64,000 nucleotides of DNA from Henricia sp. BOLD:AAB3569 (Eukaryota; Echinodermata; Asteroidea; Spinulosida; Echinasteridae). The DNA lies in assembly GCA_037783545.1 (NCBI GenBank), contig JBBELK010001560.1:17501-81500 (forward strand), read 5' to 3'. Positions 44,784 through 56,300 of the stretch are shown one piece after another. Every line of letters starts with the position of its first letter. Position 1 is the stretch's first letter. The position numbers and the translations under genes were made by a program. The notes under the pieces are model-generated. The model did no database searches. It worked only from the letters and a program-made list of their open reading frames with translations, and had not been told where the DNA came from.

Positions 44784-47700
44784 GTTGGAACCAAAGTTAG
44801 AACCAAAGTTGGAACCAAAGTTGGAACCAAGGTTAGAACCAAGGTTCCAAGTTGGAACCAAGGTTGGAACCAAGGTTGGAACAAAAGTTGGAACCAAAGT
44901 TGGAACCAAAGTTGGAACCAAAGTTGGAACCAAGGTTGGAACCAAGGTTCTAAGTTGGAACCAAGGTTGGAACCAAGGTTCCAAGTTGGAATGAGGTTGG
45001 AACCAAAGTTGGAACCAAGGTTCCAAGTTGGAACCAAGGTTGGAACCAAGGTTCCAAAATGAAATAAGGTTGGAACCAAGGTTCCAAGTTGGAACCAAAG
45101 TTCCAAGTTGGAACCAAAGTTAGAACCAAAGTTGGAACCAAGGTTGGAACCAAAGTTAGAACCAAAGTTGGAACCAAAGTTGGAACCAAAGTTGGAACCA
45201 AAGTTCCAGGTTGGAACCAAGGTTGGAACCAAGGTTCCAGGTTGGAACCAAGGTCCAAAGTTGGAACCAAAGTTGGAACCAAAGTTGGAACCAAAGTTGG
45301 AACCAAGTTGGAACCAAGGTTGGAACCAAGGTTTCAAGTTAGAATGAGGTTGGAACCAAAGTTCCAAGTTGGAACCAAAGTTGGAACCAAAGTTAGAACA
45401 AAAGTTGGAACCAAAGTTGGAACCAAAGTTGGAACCAAGGTTGGAACCAAGGTTCTAAGTTGGAACCAAGGTTGGAACCAAGGTTCCAAGTTGTAATGAG
45501 GTTGGAACCAAAGTTCCAAGTTAGAACCAAAGTTGGAACCAAGGTTGGAACCAAGGTTGGAACCAAAGTTGGAACCAAGGTTGGAACCAAGGTTGGACCA
45601 AAGGTTGGAACCAAGGTTGGAACCAAGGTTGGAACCAAGGTTGGAACCAAGGTTGGAACCAAGGTTGGAACCAAGGTTGGAACCAAGGTTGGAACCAAGG
45701 TTGGAACCAAGGTTGGAACCAAGGTTGGAACCAAGGTTGGAACCAAGGTTGGAACCAAGGTTCCAAAATGAAATAAGGTTAGAACCAAGGTTCCAAGTTG
45801 GAACCAAGGTTCCAAGTTGGAACCAAAGTTCCAAGTTGGAACCAAAGTTGGAACCAAAGTTGGAACAAGGTTGGAACCAAAGTTAGAACCAAAGTTGGAA
45901 CCAAAGTTGGAACCAAGGTTGGAACCAAGGTTCCAAGTTGGAACCAAGGTTGGAACAAAAGTTGGAACAAAAGTTGGAACCAAAGTTGGAACCAAAGTTG
46001 GAACCAAAGTTGGAACCAAGGTTGGAACCAAGGTTCTAAGTTGGAACCAAGGTTGGAACCAAGGTTCCAAGTTGGAATGAGGTTGGAACCAAAGTTGGAA
46101 CCAAGGTTCCAAGTTGGAACCAAGGTTGGAACCAAGGTTCCAAAATGAAATAAGGTTGGAACCAAGGTTCCAAGTTGGAACCAAAGTTCCAAGTTGGAAC
46201 CAAAGTTAGAACCAAAGTTGGAACCAAGGTTGGAACCAAAGTTAGAACCAAAGTTGGAACCAAGGTTGGAACCAAGGTTCCAAGTTGGAATGAGGTTGGA
46301 ACCAAAGTTGGAACCAAGGTTCCAAGTTGGAACCAAGGTTGGAACCAAGGTTCCAAAATGAAATAAGGTTGGAACCAAGGTTCCAAGTTGGAACCAAAGT
46401 TCCAAGTTGGAACCAAAGTTAGAACCAAAGTTGGAACCAAGGTTGGAACCAAAGTTAGAACCAAAGTTGGAACCAAAGTTGGAACCAAAGTTGGAACCAA
46501 AGTTCCAGGTTGGAACCAAGGTTGGAACCAAGGTTCCAGGTTGGAACCAAGGTCCAAAGTTGGAACCAAAGTTGGAACCAAAGTTGGAACCAAAGTTGGA
46601 ACCAAGTTGGAACCAAGGACCAAGGTTTCAAGTTAGAATGAGGTTGGAACCAAAGTTCCAAGTTGGAACCAAAGTTGGAACCAAAGTTAGAACAAAAGTT
46701 GGAACCAAAGTTGGAACCAAAGTTGGAACCAAGGTTGGAACCAAGGTTCTAAGTTGGAACCAAGGTTGGAACCAAGGTTCCAAGTTGTAATGAGGTTGGA
46801 ACCAAAGTTCCAAGTTAGAACCAAAGTTGGAACCAAGGTTGGAACCAAGGTTGGAACCAAAGTTGGAACCAAGGTTGGAACCAAAGTTGGAACCAAAGTT
46901 GGAACCAAAGTTGGAACCAAAGTTGGAACCAAAGTTGGAACCAAAGTTGGAACCAAAGTTGGAACCAAAGTTCCAGGTTGGAACCAAGGTTGGAACCAAG
47001 GTTCCAATTTGGAACCAAAGTTGGAACCAAGGTTCCAAGTTGGAACCAAAGTTGGAACCAAGGTTGGAACCAAGGTTGGAACCAAGGTTCCAAGTTGGAA
47101 CCAAAGTTCCAAGTTGGAACCAAAGTTAGAACCAAAGTTGGAACCAAGGTTGAAACCAAAGTTAGAACCAAAGTTGGAACCAAAGTTGGAACCAAAGTTG
47201 AAACCAAGGTTCCAAGTTGAAACCAAAGTTGAAACCAAGGTTCCAAGTTAGAACCAAGGTTGGAACCAAGGTTCCAAGTTGGAACCAAAGTTGGAACCAA
47301 AGTTGGAACCAAAGTTCCAGGTTGGAACCAAGGTTGGAACCAAGGTTCCAGGTTGGAACCAAGGTCCAAAGTTGGAACCAAAGTTGGAACCAAAGTTGGA
47401 ACCAAAGTTGGAACCAAGTTGGAACCAAGGACCAAGGTTTCAAGTTAGAATGAGGTTGGAACCAAAGTTCCAAGTTGGAACCAAAGTTGGAACCAAAGTT
47501 AGAACAAAAGTTGGAACCAAAGTTGGAACCAAAGTTGGAACCAAGGTTGGAACCAAGGTTCTAAGTTGGAACCAAGGTTGGAACCAAGGTTCCAAGTTGT
47601 AATGAGGTTGGAACCAAAGTTCCAAGTTAGAACCAAAGTTGGAACCAAGGTTGGAACCAAGGTTGGAACCAAAGTTGGAACCAAGGTTGGAACCAAAGTT

Positions 47701-48473
47701 GGAACCAAAGTTGGAACCAAAGTTGGAACCAAAGTTGGAACCAAAGTTGGAACCAAAGTTGGAACCAAAGTTCCAGGTTGGAACCAAGGTTGGAACCAAG
47801 GTTCCAATTTGGAACCAAAGTTGGAACCAAGGTTCCAAGTTGGAACCAAAGTTGGAACCAAGGTTGGAACCAAGGTTGGAACCAAGGTTGGAACCAAGGT
47901 TCCAAGTTGGAACCAAAGTTCCAAGTTGGAACCAAAGTTAGAACCAAAGTTGGAACCAAGGTTGAAACCAAAGTTAGAACCAAAGTTGGAACCAAAGTTG
48001 GAACCAAAGTTGAAACCAAGGTTCCAAGTTGAAACCAAAGTTGAAACCAAGGTTCCAAGTTAGAACCAAGGTTGGAACCAAGGTTCCAAGTTGGAACCAA
48101 GGTTGGAACCAAGGTTATAAGTTGGAACCAAGGTTCCAAGTTGAAACCAAAGTTAGAACCAAAGTTGGAACCAAAGTTGGAACCAAAGTTGGAACCAAAG
48201 TTGGAACCAAGGTTGGAACCAAGGTTCCAAGTTGGAACCAAAGTTGGAACCAAGGTTGGAACCAAAGTTGGATCCAAGGTTGGAACCAAGGTTGGAACCA
48301 AGGTTGGAACCAAGGTTGGAACCAAGGTTCCAAAATGAAATAAGGTTAGAACCAAGGTTCCAAGTTGGAACCAAGGTTCCAAGTTGGAACCAAAGTTCCA
48401 AGTTGGAACCAAAGTTGGAACCAAAGTTGGAACAAGGTTGGAACCAAGGTTGGAACCAAGGTTGGAACCAAGT
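44784..48473 (+). repeat. 12-mer minisatellite block G (forward) with nested duplications
   Basis: A mixture of AAGGTTGGAACC and AAAGTTGGAACC subtypes. An 812-bp tandem duplication covers about 46620-47433 and 47432-48245, and a further relative of its left part lies at 45330. A 213-bp duplication is at 46140 and 46353. The landmark CCAAAATGAAATAAGG recurs near 45057, 45765, 46140, 46354 and 48329. Frames up to 325 aa are read-through. Confidence 0.95.
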
Positions 48474-50957
48474 TATTTTTGAACTCGTCTTTTGACGCTG
48501 ATTCCGAAAATACCACGAATGGTCAGTTTCGGCCATTTTGTAAAAAAACTGACCACTATTTAGTTTTCGTCGGACGGTGTCCAAAGTGGTATTTTTCAAC
48601 TCGCCTTTCGCCGCTGATCCCGAAAATACCACGAATGGTAAGTTTCGGCCATTTTGGAAAAAAAATGAACAGTATTTAGTTTTGGTCGGACGGTGTCCAA
48701 AGTGGTATTTTTAAACTCGCCTTTCGACGCTGATTACGAAAATACCACACCTGGTCAGTTTCGGCCATTTTTGAAAAAACTGACCACTATTTAGTTTTGG
48801 TCGGACGGTGTCTAAAGTGGTATTTTTGAACTCGTCTTTCGCCGCTGATTCTGAAAATACCACGAATCGTCAGTTTCGGCCAATTTGGGAAAAAACTGAC
48901 CAGTATTCAGTTTTGGTCGGACGGTGTCCAAAGTGGTATTTTAATATTTTTGAACTCGCCTTTCGACGCTGATTACGAAAATTCCACACATGGTCAGTTT
49001 CGGCCATTTTGGAAAAAAAGTGAACACTATTCAGTTTTGGTCGGACGGTGTCCAAAGTGGTGTTTTTGAACTCGCCTGTAGACGCTGATTCCGAAAATAC
49101 CACACATAGTCAGTTTCGGCCATTTTGGAAAAACTGACCACTATTCAGTTTTGGTCGGACGGTGTCCAAAGTGGTATTTTTGACCTCGCTTTTTGACGCT
49201 AATTCCGAAAATACCACACTTAGTCAGTTTCGGCCATTTTGAAAAAAAAATGACCACTATTCAGTTTTGGTCGGACGGTGTCCAAAGTGGTATTTTTGAA
49301 CTCGCCTGTCGACGCTGATTCCGAAAATACCACACATGGTCAGTTTCGGCCATTTTGGAAAAAAACTGAACACTATTCAGTTTTGGTCGGACGGTGTCCA
49401 AAGTGGTATTTTTGAACTCGCATTTCGACGCTGATTCCGAAAATACCACACATGGTCAGTTTCGGCCATTATAGAAAAAACTGACCACTATTTAGTTTTG
49501 GTTGGACGGTATCCAAAGTGGTATTTTTGAACTCGCCTCTCGACGCTGATTCCGAAAATACCACACATGGTCAGTTTCGGCCATTTTGGAAAAAAACTGA
49601 ACACTATTCAGTTTTGGTCGGACGGTATCCAAAGTGGTATTTTTGAACTCGCCTGTCGACGCTGATTCCGAAAATACCACACATGGTCAGTTTCGGCCAT
49701 TTTGGAAAAAAACCTGACCACTATTTAGTTTTGGTCGGACGGTATCCAAGGTGGTATTTTTGAACTCGCCTGACGACGCTGATTCCGAAAATACCACACA
49801 TGGTCAGTTTCGGCCATTTTTGAAAAAAAATGACCAGTATTCAGTTTGGGTCGGACGGTGTCCAAAGTGGTATTTTTGAACTCGCCTTTCGACGCTGATT
49901 CCGAAAATACCACACATGGTTTCGGCCATTTTGGGAAAAAAATGACCACTATTTAGTTTTGGTTGGACGGTATCCAAAGTGGTATTTTTGAACTCGCCTC
50001 TCGACGCTGATTCCGAAAATACCACACATGGTCAGTTTCGGCCATTTTGGAAAAAAACTGAACACTATTCAGTTTTGGTCGGACGGTGTCCAAAGTGGTA
50101 TTTTTGAACTCGCCTGTCGACGCTGATTCCGAAAATACCACACATGGTCAGTTTCGGCCATTTTGGAAAAAAAACTGACCACTATTTAGTTTTGGTCGGA
50201 CGGTATCCAAGGTGGTATTTTTGAACTCGCCTGACGACGCTGATTCCGAAAATACCACACATGGTCAGTTTTGGCCATTTTGGAAAAAAAACTGACCACT
50301 ATTTAGTTTTGGTCGGACGGTGTCCAAGGTGGTATTTTTGAACTCGCCTGACGACGCTGATTCCGAAAATACCACACATGGTCAGTTTTGGCCATTTTGG
50401 AAAAAAAAATGACCACTATTTAGTTTTGGTCGGACGGTGTCCAAAGTGTTATTTTTTAACTCTCCTTTGGACGCTGATTCCGCAAATACCACACATGGTC
50501 AGTTTCGGCCATTTTGGAAAAAACTGACCAGTATTCAGTTTGGGTCGGACGGTGTCCAAAGTGGTATTTTTGAACTCGCCTGTCGACGCTGATTCAGAAA
50601 ATACCACACATGGTCAGTTTCGGCCATTTTGGGAAAAAAACTGACCACTATTCAGTTTTGGTCGGACGGTGTCCAAGGTGGTTTTTTGAACTCGCCTGTC
50701 GACGCTGATTCCGAAATTACCACACATGGTCAGTTTCGGCCATTTTGGAAAAAAACTGACCACTATTCAGTTTTGGTCGGACGGTGTCCAAAGTGGTATT
50801 TTTGAACTCGCCTGTGGACGCTGATTACGAATATACCACACATGGTAAGTTTCGGCCATTTTGGAGAAAAAACTGACCACTATTTAGTTTTTGTCGGACG
50901 GTGTCCAAAGTGGTATTTTTGAACTTGCCTTTCGCCGCCGATTCCCAAAATACCACG
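48474..50957 (+). repeat. Satellite 1, right array (116-bp form)
   Basis: About 21 units of about 115-119 bp with CGGACGGTGTCCAAAGTGGT and TTTCGGCCATTTT. More diverged from each other than the left arrays. The left junction reads GGAACCAAG|TTATTTTTGAACTCG; the right junction is ATACCACGAACG|AACCAAC. Confidence 0.95.
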
Positions 50958-51346
50958 AACGAACCAACATTGGAACCAAGGTTCCAAGTTAGAAAAAAAA
51001 GTTGGAACCAAAGTTGGAACCAAGGTTGGAACCAACGTTGGAACCAAGGTTCCAGGTTGGAACCAAGGTTGGAACCAAGGTTCCAGGTTGGAACCAAGGT
51101 TCAAAGTTGGAACAAAGGTTGGAACCAAAGTTAAAACCAAGGTTCCAAGTTGGAACTAAGGTTGGAACCAAGGTTCTAAGTTGAAACCAAGGTTGAAACC
51201 AAGGTTGGAACCAAGGTTGGAACCAAGGTTGGAACCAAGGTTGGAACCAAGGTTGGAACCAAGGTTGGAACCAAGGTTGGAACCAAGGTTGGAACCAAGG
51301 TTGGAACCAAGGTTGGAACCAAGGTTGGAACCAAGGTTGGAACCAA
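50958..51346 (+). repeat. 12-mer minisatellite block H
   Basis: A varied left half, then about 14 perfect 12-mers (51200-51345), ending GGAACCAAG|TTATTTTTGAACTCG, the same junction as at 48473/48474. Confidence 0.95.
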
Positions 51347-51689
51347 GTTATTTTTGAACTCGCCTTTTGACGCTAATTCCGAAAATACCACACTTAGTCA
51401 GTTTCGGCCATTTTGGAAAAAAACTGACCACTATTCAGTTTTGGTCGGACGGTGTCCAAAGTGGTATTTTTGAACTTGCCTTTCGACGCTGATTCCGAAA
51501 ATACCACACATGGTCAGTTTCGGCCATTTTGGAAAAAGTGTCATTTTTGACACTTTGGTCTGTTTTTTGACACTTTGGTCGTAATTGGTATTTTTGAACT
51601 CGCCTTTCGATGCTGATTCTGAAAAAACCACACATGGTCAGTTTCGGCCATTTTGGAAACAAACTGACCACTATTCGGTTTTGGTCGGA
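51347..51689 (+). repeat. Satellite 1, last block
   Basis: Three units (116-, 124- and 116-bp forms) ending at TTTTGGTCGGATTTCACG, where low-copy sequence begins. Confidence 0.95.
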
Positions 51690-52213
51690 TTTCACGGGGA
51701 TTTCACGTGCAGGGAATTTCCTGTTCAGAGTAAGAGGCCAACTCGTGTTGTAAAACACATGCTGATTGGCTGATAAAAATAATATGACCTGCTGCTAGTA
51801 AATTCTGGCCAATGAAGTTCAAGTTAACAAAAGGTGATCGGCATGAGTTGGACTGGTTACCGCCCCACTAAAGTGGGCAATATTTTGGTCCGGAAACCAG
51901 ACTAGGCACGTTCCGGCGCCCGCCTACCGTATCGAGAGCTGCTTTTGGTCGGCCGTGCGAATCAGAATGAAGTATTTTTTGCCATGATTTCTCTGTGGTT
52001 CTTTTTTTCACGAGAGAGAATTTATGTCTGGTAATTTTATTGTATTTTTTAGCAGCACCATGTGTGATATTTTTGATTTTTTGTTGTGCGTATCGGGAGC
52101 TGAATTTTTTGATCGGCAATTTTTCCTGCGTATCGGGTCGGAATTTCAGCGTATCAGGCCGATACGCACGTTTGTACGTGGGGAGAACCCTGACGTTATA
52201 CCCAAAATGTAAA
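51690..52213. other. Low-copy stretch, no gene called
   Basis: It contains a CACTAAAGTG-type hairpin at 51872-51886 and GCGTATCGGG repeats with an inverted CCGATACGC (52087-52170), perhaps the remains of another inverted-repeat element. The short frames here lack support. Confidence 0.35.
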
Positions 52214-52215
52214 TA

Positions 52216-52580
52216 GACAGTTTCGGCAAGCTCAAAATCCGCGCGCGTATACGTATCCGTACCATTTTCAGCTTTGACGTCATCACTTTATGCGGTCTCC
52301 TCGTACGTGTTGCGGATTAGCCACACGTAGGACAACGTATGGGAGCCGTTTGACACGGGAGCGGTACGTATAAAATTAATCTCGACTTGTTTACACCAAA
52401 TTAATGTTATGTCACACGGATACGTCTGCGAACACGTACCATTAAACTGAGATGCCGAAACTGTCTGACACGGGAGCGCTACGTATAACATTAATCTAGA
52501 CTTGTTAACACTAAATGAGTATTATGTCACACGGATACGTCTTCGAACACGTACCATTAAACTGAGATGCCAAAACTGTC
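52216..52580. mobile_element. TA-flanked MITE with a duplicated right half
   Basis: The left terminus GACAGTTTCGGCA (52216-52228) is the inverted counterpart of TGCCAAAACTGTC (52568-52580, 12 of 13), with TA on each side (52214-52215, 52581-52582), as for Tc1/mariner-type elements. The right 115 bp is present twice in tandem (52351-52465 and 52466-52580), so the right terminus also occurs internally at 52453-52465. Confidence 0.65.
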
Positions 52581-52824
52581 TATTATAACCCAGTTACGTT
52601 GCGAGAGCAATGGGTGCGTTCAATTAGCCATCATCGAGTCATAGGGGTGCTCGTTTAAAGTGTGAACAGTCCGGCAGACCATGGCAACAAAGGTATTTAT
52701 GTGTACAGTCATCGAACGCCACGGCACAGCCTTCAGCGCGCGCGCGGGAAATTCCAGGTTCATTACCTGACTAAACCTAGCCGCGTATTGGGCCCAAAAT
52801 CCAGCCGCGGTTTCAGCCGCGGTC

Positions 52825-53004
52825 TTAAAATCCCAAACGAATGTAGTAAAAGGTGATGTTGTCCCATTCTTCAAGGAGATAACGCCTGACATCTTGAAGA
52901 GAGTCACCTGGCTGGACATGATTATTAGCATTTGAATGCTCCATTTCTTGCAATTTTCTGTTACTGTACTTGCTATTGTTCAATGCGTGTAACCAGCCAT
53001 GCAT
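52825..53004 (-). pseudogene. 59-codon ORF, possible transposase or domesticated fragment
   Basis: From ATG at 53004 the minus-strand frame reads MHGWLHALNNSKYSN, EMEHSNANNHVQPGDSLQDV and RRYLLEEWDNITFYYIRLGF, then TAA. The stretch from QPGDSLQDV to LLEEWDNI has balanced codons and an amphipathic pattern like the last helix region of Tc1/mariner-type transposases (x-L-x-E-W-x-N-I). A possible acceptor (AGTAACAG) lies inside the frame. No DDE residues are found next to it. The overlapping minus-strand frame at 52620-52931 is an alternative reading that I trust less. The match is by memory of a family pattern only. Confidence 0.35.
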
Positions 53005-53141
53005 GATTGCTCACGTGTTAACTCAATATCATGCTGGTAGAGAACTATTGTGTGGTCATATTGATATACAATAATGTGCTTTTGATGAATTATTTTTAAA
53101 AATTATTTGAACTTTTACCAGTGTCCAAGAACTTCTTTTGC

Positions 53142-53350
53142 CGAGTGTACTTGTGCAGTAAAGAGGAAACGGCGTTTTGGATGTTTCGCTAGTGCTGAGC
53201 CAATTGCCATAGACTATACAGTAATGAGGAAACACCATTTTGGATGTTTCGCTAGTGCTGAGCCAATGGCCATAGGACTATACAGTAATGAGGAAACACC
53301 ATTTTGGATGTTTCGGTAGTGGTGGGCCAATGGCAATAGGCTGTACATCT
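53142..53350 (+). repeat. 65-bp tandem repeat, three copies
   Basis: Units share GAGGAAACACCATTTTGGAT, GTTTCGCTAGTGCTGAGCCA and ATGGCCATAGGACTATACAG. Divergence increases towards the ends. Satellite 3 starts immediately after, at ATCTATGGGTCTAAG. Confidence 0.9.
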
Positions 53351-53352
53351 AT

Positions 53353-56300
53353 GGGTCTAAGCAACATTTCCTGACATTATGAGGAAAATCTGATTCGTAC
53401 AATTTTTGGCCAAAAATGACAAATATCAGACAAATATCAGCGATTTTTGTCAAAAATGGCCAAGTACTCCTAACGAAACTTTAGCCCGTTTGGAACCTAT
53501 TTCGGTAGTTCTCGAAGCCAAATCCTATGAAAAATTGACATTTTGGCCAAAAACATTTATAATTTTCCTTAAAATCAGAAATTTTCAAACTTTAATATTT
53601 CTTTGTCTGGGTGAGCAGTCAGGGTCTAATTCAAGAAATAACATCTATTGGGTCTAAGCAACATTTCCTGACATCATGAGGAAAATCTGATTCATACAAT
53701 TTTTGGCCAAAAATGACAAAAATCATAAGGGTTAGTCCAGCGATTTTTGTCAGAAATGGCCAAAAATTTACTTCTTTTAAAATGTCTCAGAAAGTACTCC
53801 TAACGAAAGTTTACCCCGTTTGGAACCTATTTCGATAGTTCTCGAAGCCAAAACCTATGAAAAATTGACATTTTGGCCAAAAACATTTATAATTTTCCTC
53901 AAAATCAGAAATTTTCAAACTTTAATATTTCTTTGTCTGGGTGAGCAGTCAGGGTCTAATTCAAGAAATAACATCTATTGGGTCTAAGCAACATTTCCTG
54001 ACATCATGAGGAAAATCTGATTCATACAATTTTTGGCCAAAAATGACAAAAATCATAAGGGTTAGTCCAGCGATTTTTGTCAGAAATGGCCAAAAATTTA
54101 CTTCTTTTAAAATGTCTCAGAAAGTACTCCTAACGAAAGTTTACCCCGTTTGGAACCTATTTCGATAGTTCTCGAAGCCAAAACCTATGAAAAATTGACA
54201 TTTTGGCCAAAAACATTTATAATTTTCCTCAAAATCAGAAATTTTCAAACTTTAATATTTCTTTGTCTGGGTGAGCAGTCAGGGTCTAATTCAAGAAATA
54301 ACATCTATTGGGTCTAAGCAACATTTCCTGACATCATGAGGAAAATCTGATTCGTACAATTTTTGGCCAAAAATGACAAAAATCATAAGGGGTTAGTCCA
54401 GCGATTTTTGTCAAAAATGGCCAAAAATTGACTTCTTTTAAAATGTCTCAGAAAGTACTCCTAACGAAAGTTTAGCCCGTTTTGAACCTATTTCGGTAGT
54501 TCTCGAAGCCAAATCCTGTGAAAAATTGACATTTTGGCCAAAAACATTTATAATTTTCCTTAAAATCAGAAATTTTCAAACTTTAATATTTCTTTGTCTG
54601 GGTGAGCAGTCAGGGTCTAATTCAAGAAATAACATCTATTGGGTCTAAGCAACATTTCCTGACATTATGAGGAAAATCTGATTCGTACAATTTTTTGGCC
54701 AAAAATGACAAATATCAGACAAATATCAGCGATTTTTGTCAAAAATGGCCAAGTACTCCTAACGAAACTTTAGCCCGTTTGGAACCTATTTCGGTAGTTC
54801 TCGAAGCCAAATCCTATGAAAAATTGACATTTTGGCCAAAAACATTTATAATTTTCCTTAAAATCAGAAATTTTCAAACTTTAATATTTCTTTGTCTGGG
54901 TGAGCAGTCAGGGTCTAATTCAAGAAATAACATCTATTGGGTCTAAGCAACATTTCCTGACATCATGAGGAAAATCTGATTCATACAATTTTTGGCCAAA
55001 AATGACAAAAATCATAAGGGTTAGTCCAGCGATTTTTGTCAGAAATGGCCAAAAATTGACTTCTTTTAAAATGTCTCAGAAAGTACTCCTAACGAAAGTT
55101 TACCCCGTTTGGAACCTATTTCGATAGTTCTCGAAGCCAAAACCTATGAAAAATTGACATTTTGGCCAAAAACATTTATAATTTTCCTCAAAATCAGAAA
55201 TTTTCAAACTTTAATATTTCTTTGTCTGGGTGAGCAGTCAGGGTCTAATTCAAGAAATAACATCTATTGGGTCTAAGCAACATTTCCTGACATTATGAGG
55301 AAAATCTGATTCGTACAATTTTGGCAAAAAATGACAAAAATCATAAGGGGTTAGTCCAGCGATTTTTGTCAAAAATGGCCAAAAATTTACTTTTTTAAAA
55401 ATGTCTCAGAAAGTACTCCTAACGAAAGTTTAGCCCGTTTTGAACCTATTTCGGTAGTTCTCGAAGCAAAATCCTATAAAAAATTGACATTTTGGCCAAA
55501 AACATTTATAATTTTCCTTAAAATCAGAAATTTTCAAACTTTAATATTTCTTTGTCTGGGTGGAGCAGTCAGGGTCTAATTCAAGAAATAACATCTATTG
55601 GGTCTAAGCAACATTTCCTGACATTATGAGGAAAATCTGATTCGTACAATTTTGGCCAAAAATGACAAAAATCATAAGGGGTTAGTCCAGCGATTTTTGT
55701 CAAAAATGGCCAAAAATTGACTTGTTAAAAAATGTCTCAGAAAGTACTCCCTAACGAAAGTTTACCCCGTTTGGAACCTATTTCGATAGTTCTCGAAGCC
55801 AAAACCTATGAAAAATTGACATTTTGGCCCAAAAACATTTATAATTTTCCTCAAAATCAGAAATTTTCAAACTTTAATATTTCTTTGTCTGGGTGAGCAG
55901 TCAGGGTCTAATTCAAGAAATAACATCTATTGGGTCTAAGCAACATTTCCTGACATCATGAGGAAAATCTGATTCGTACAATTTTTGGCCAAAAATGACA
56001 AAAATCATAAGGGGTTAGTCCAGCGATTTTTGTCAAAAATGGCCAAAATTGACTTCTTTTAAATGTCTCAGAAAGTACTCCTAACGAAAGTTTAGCCCGT
56101 TTTGAACCTATTTCGGTAGTTCTCGAAGCCAAATCCTGTGAAAAATTGACATTTTGGCCAAAAACATTTATAATTTTCCTTAAAATCAGAAATTTTCAAA
56201 CTTTAATATTTCTTTGTCTGGGTGAGCAGTCAGGGTCTAATTCAAGAAATAACATCTATTGGGTCTAAGCAAACATTTCCTGACATTATGAGGAAAATTC

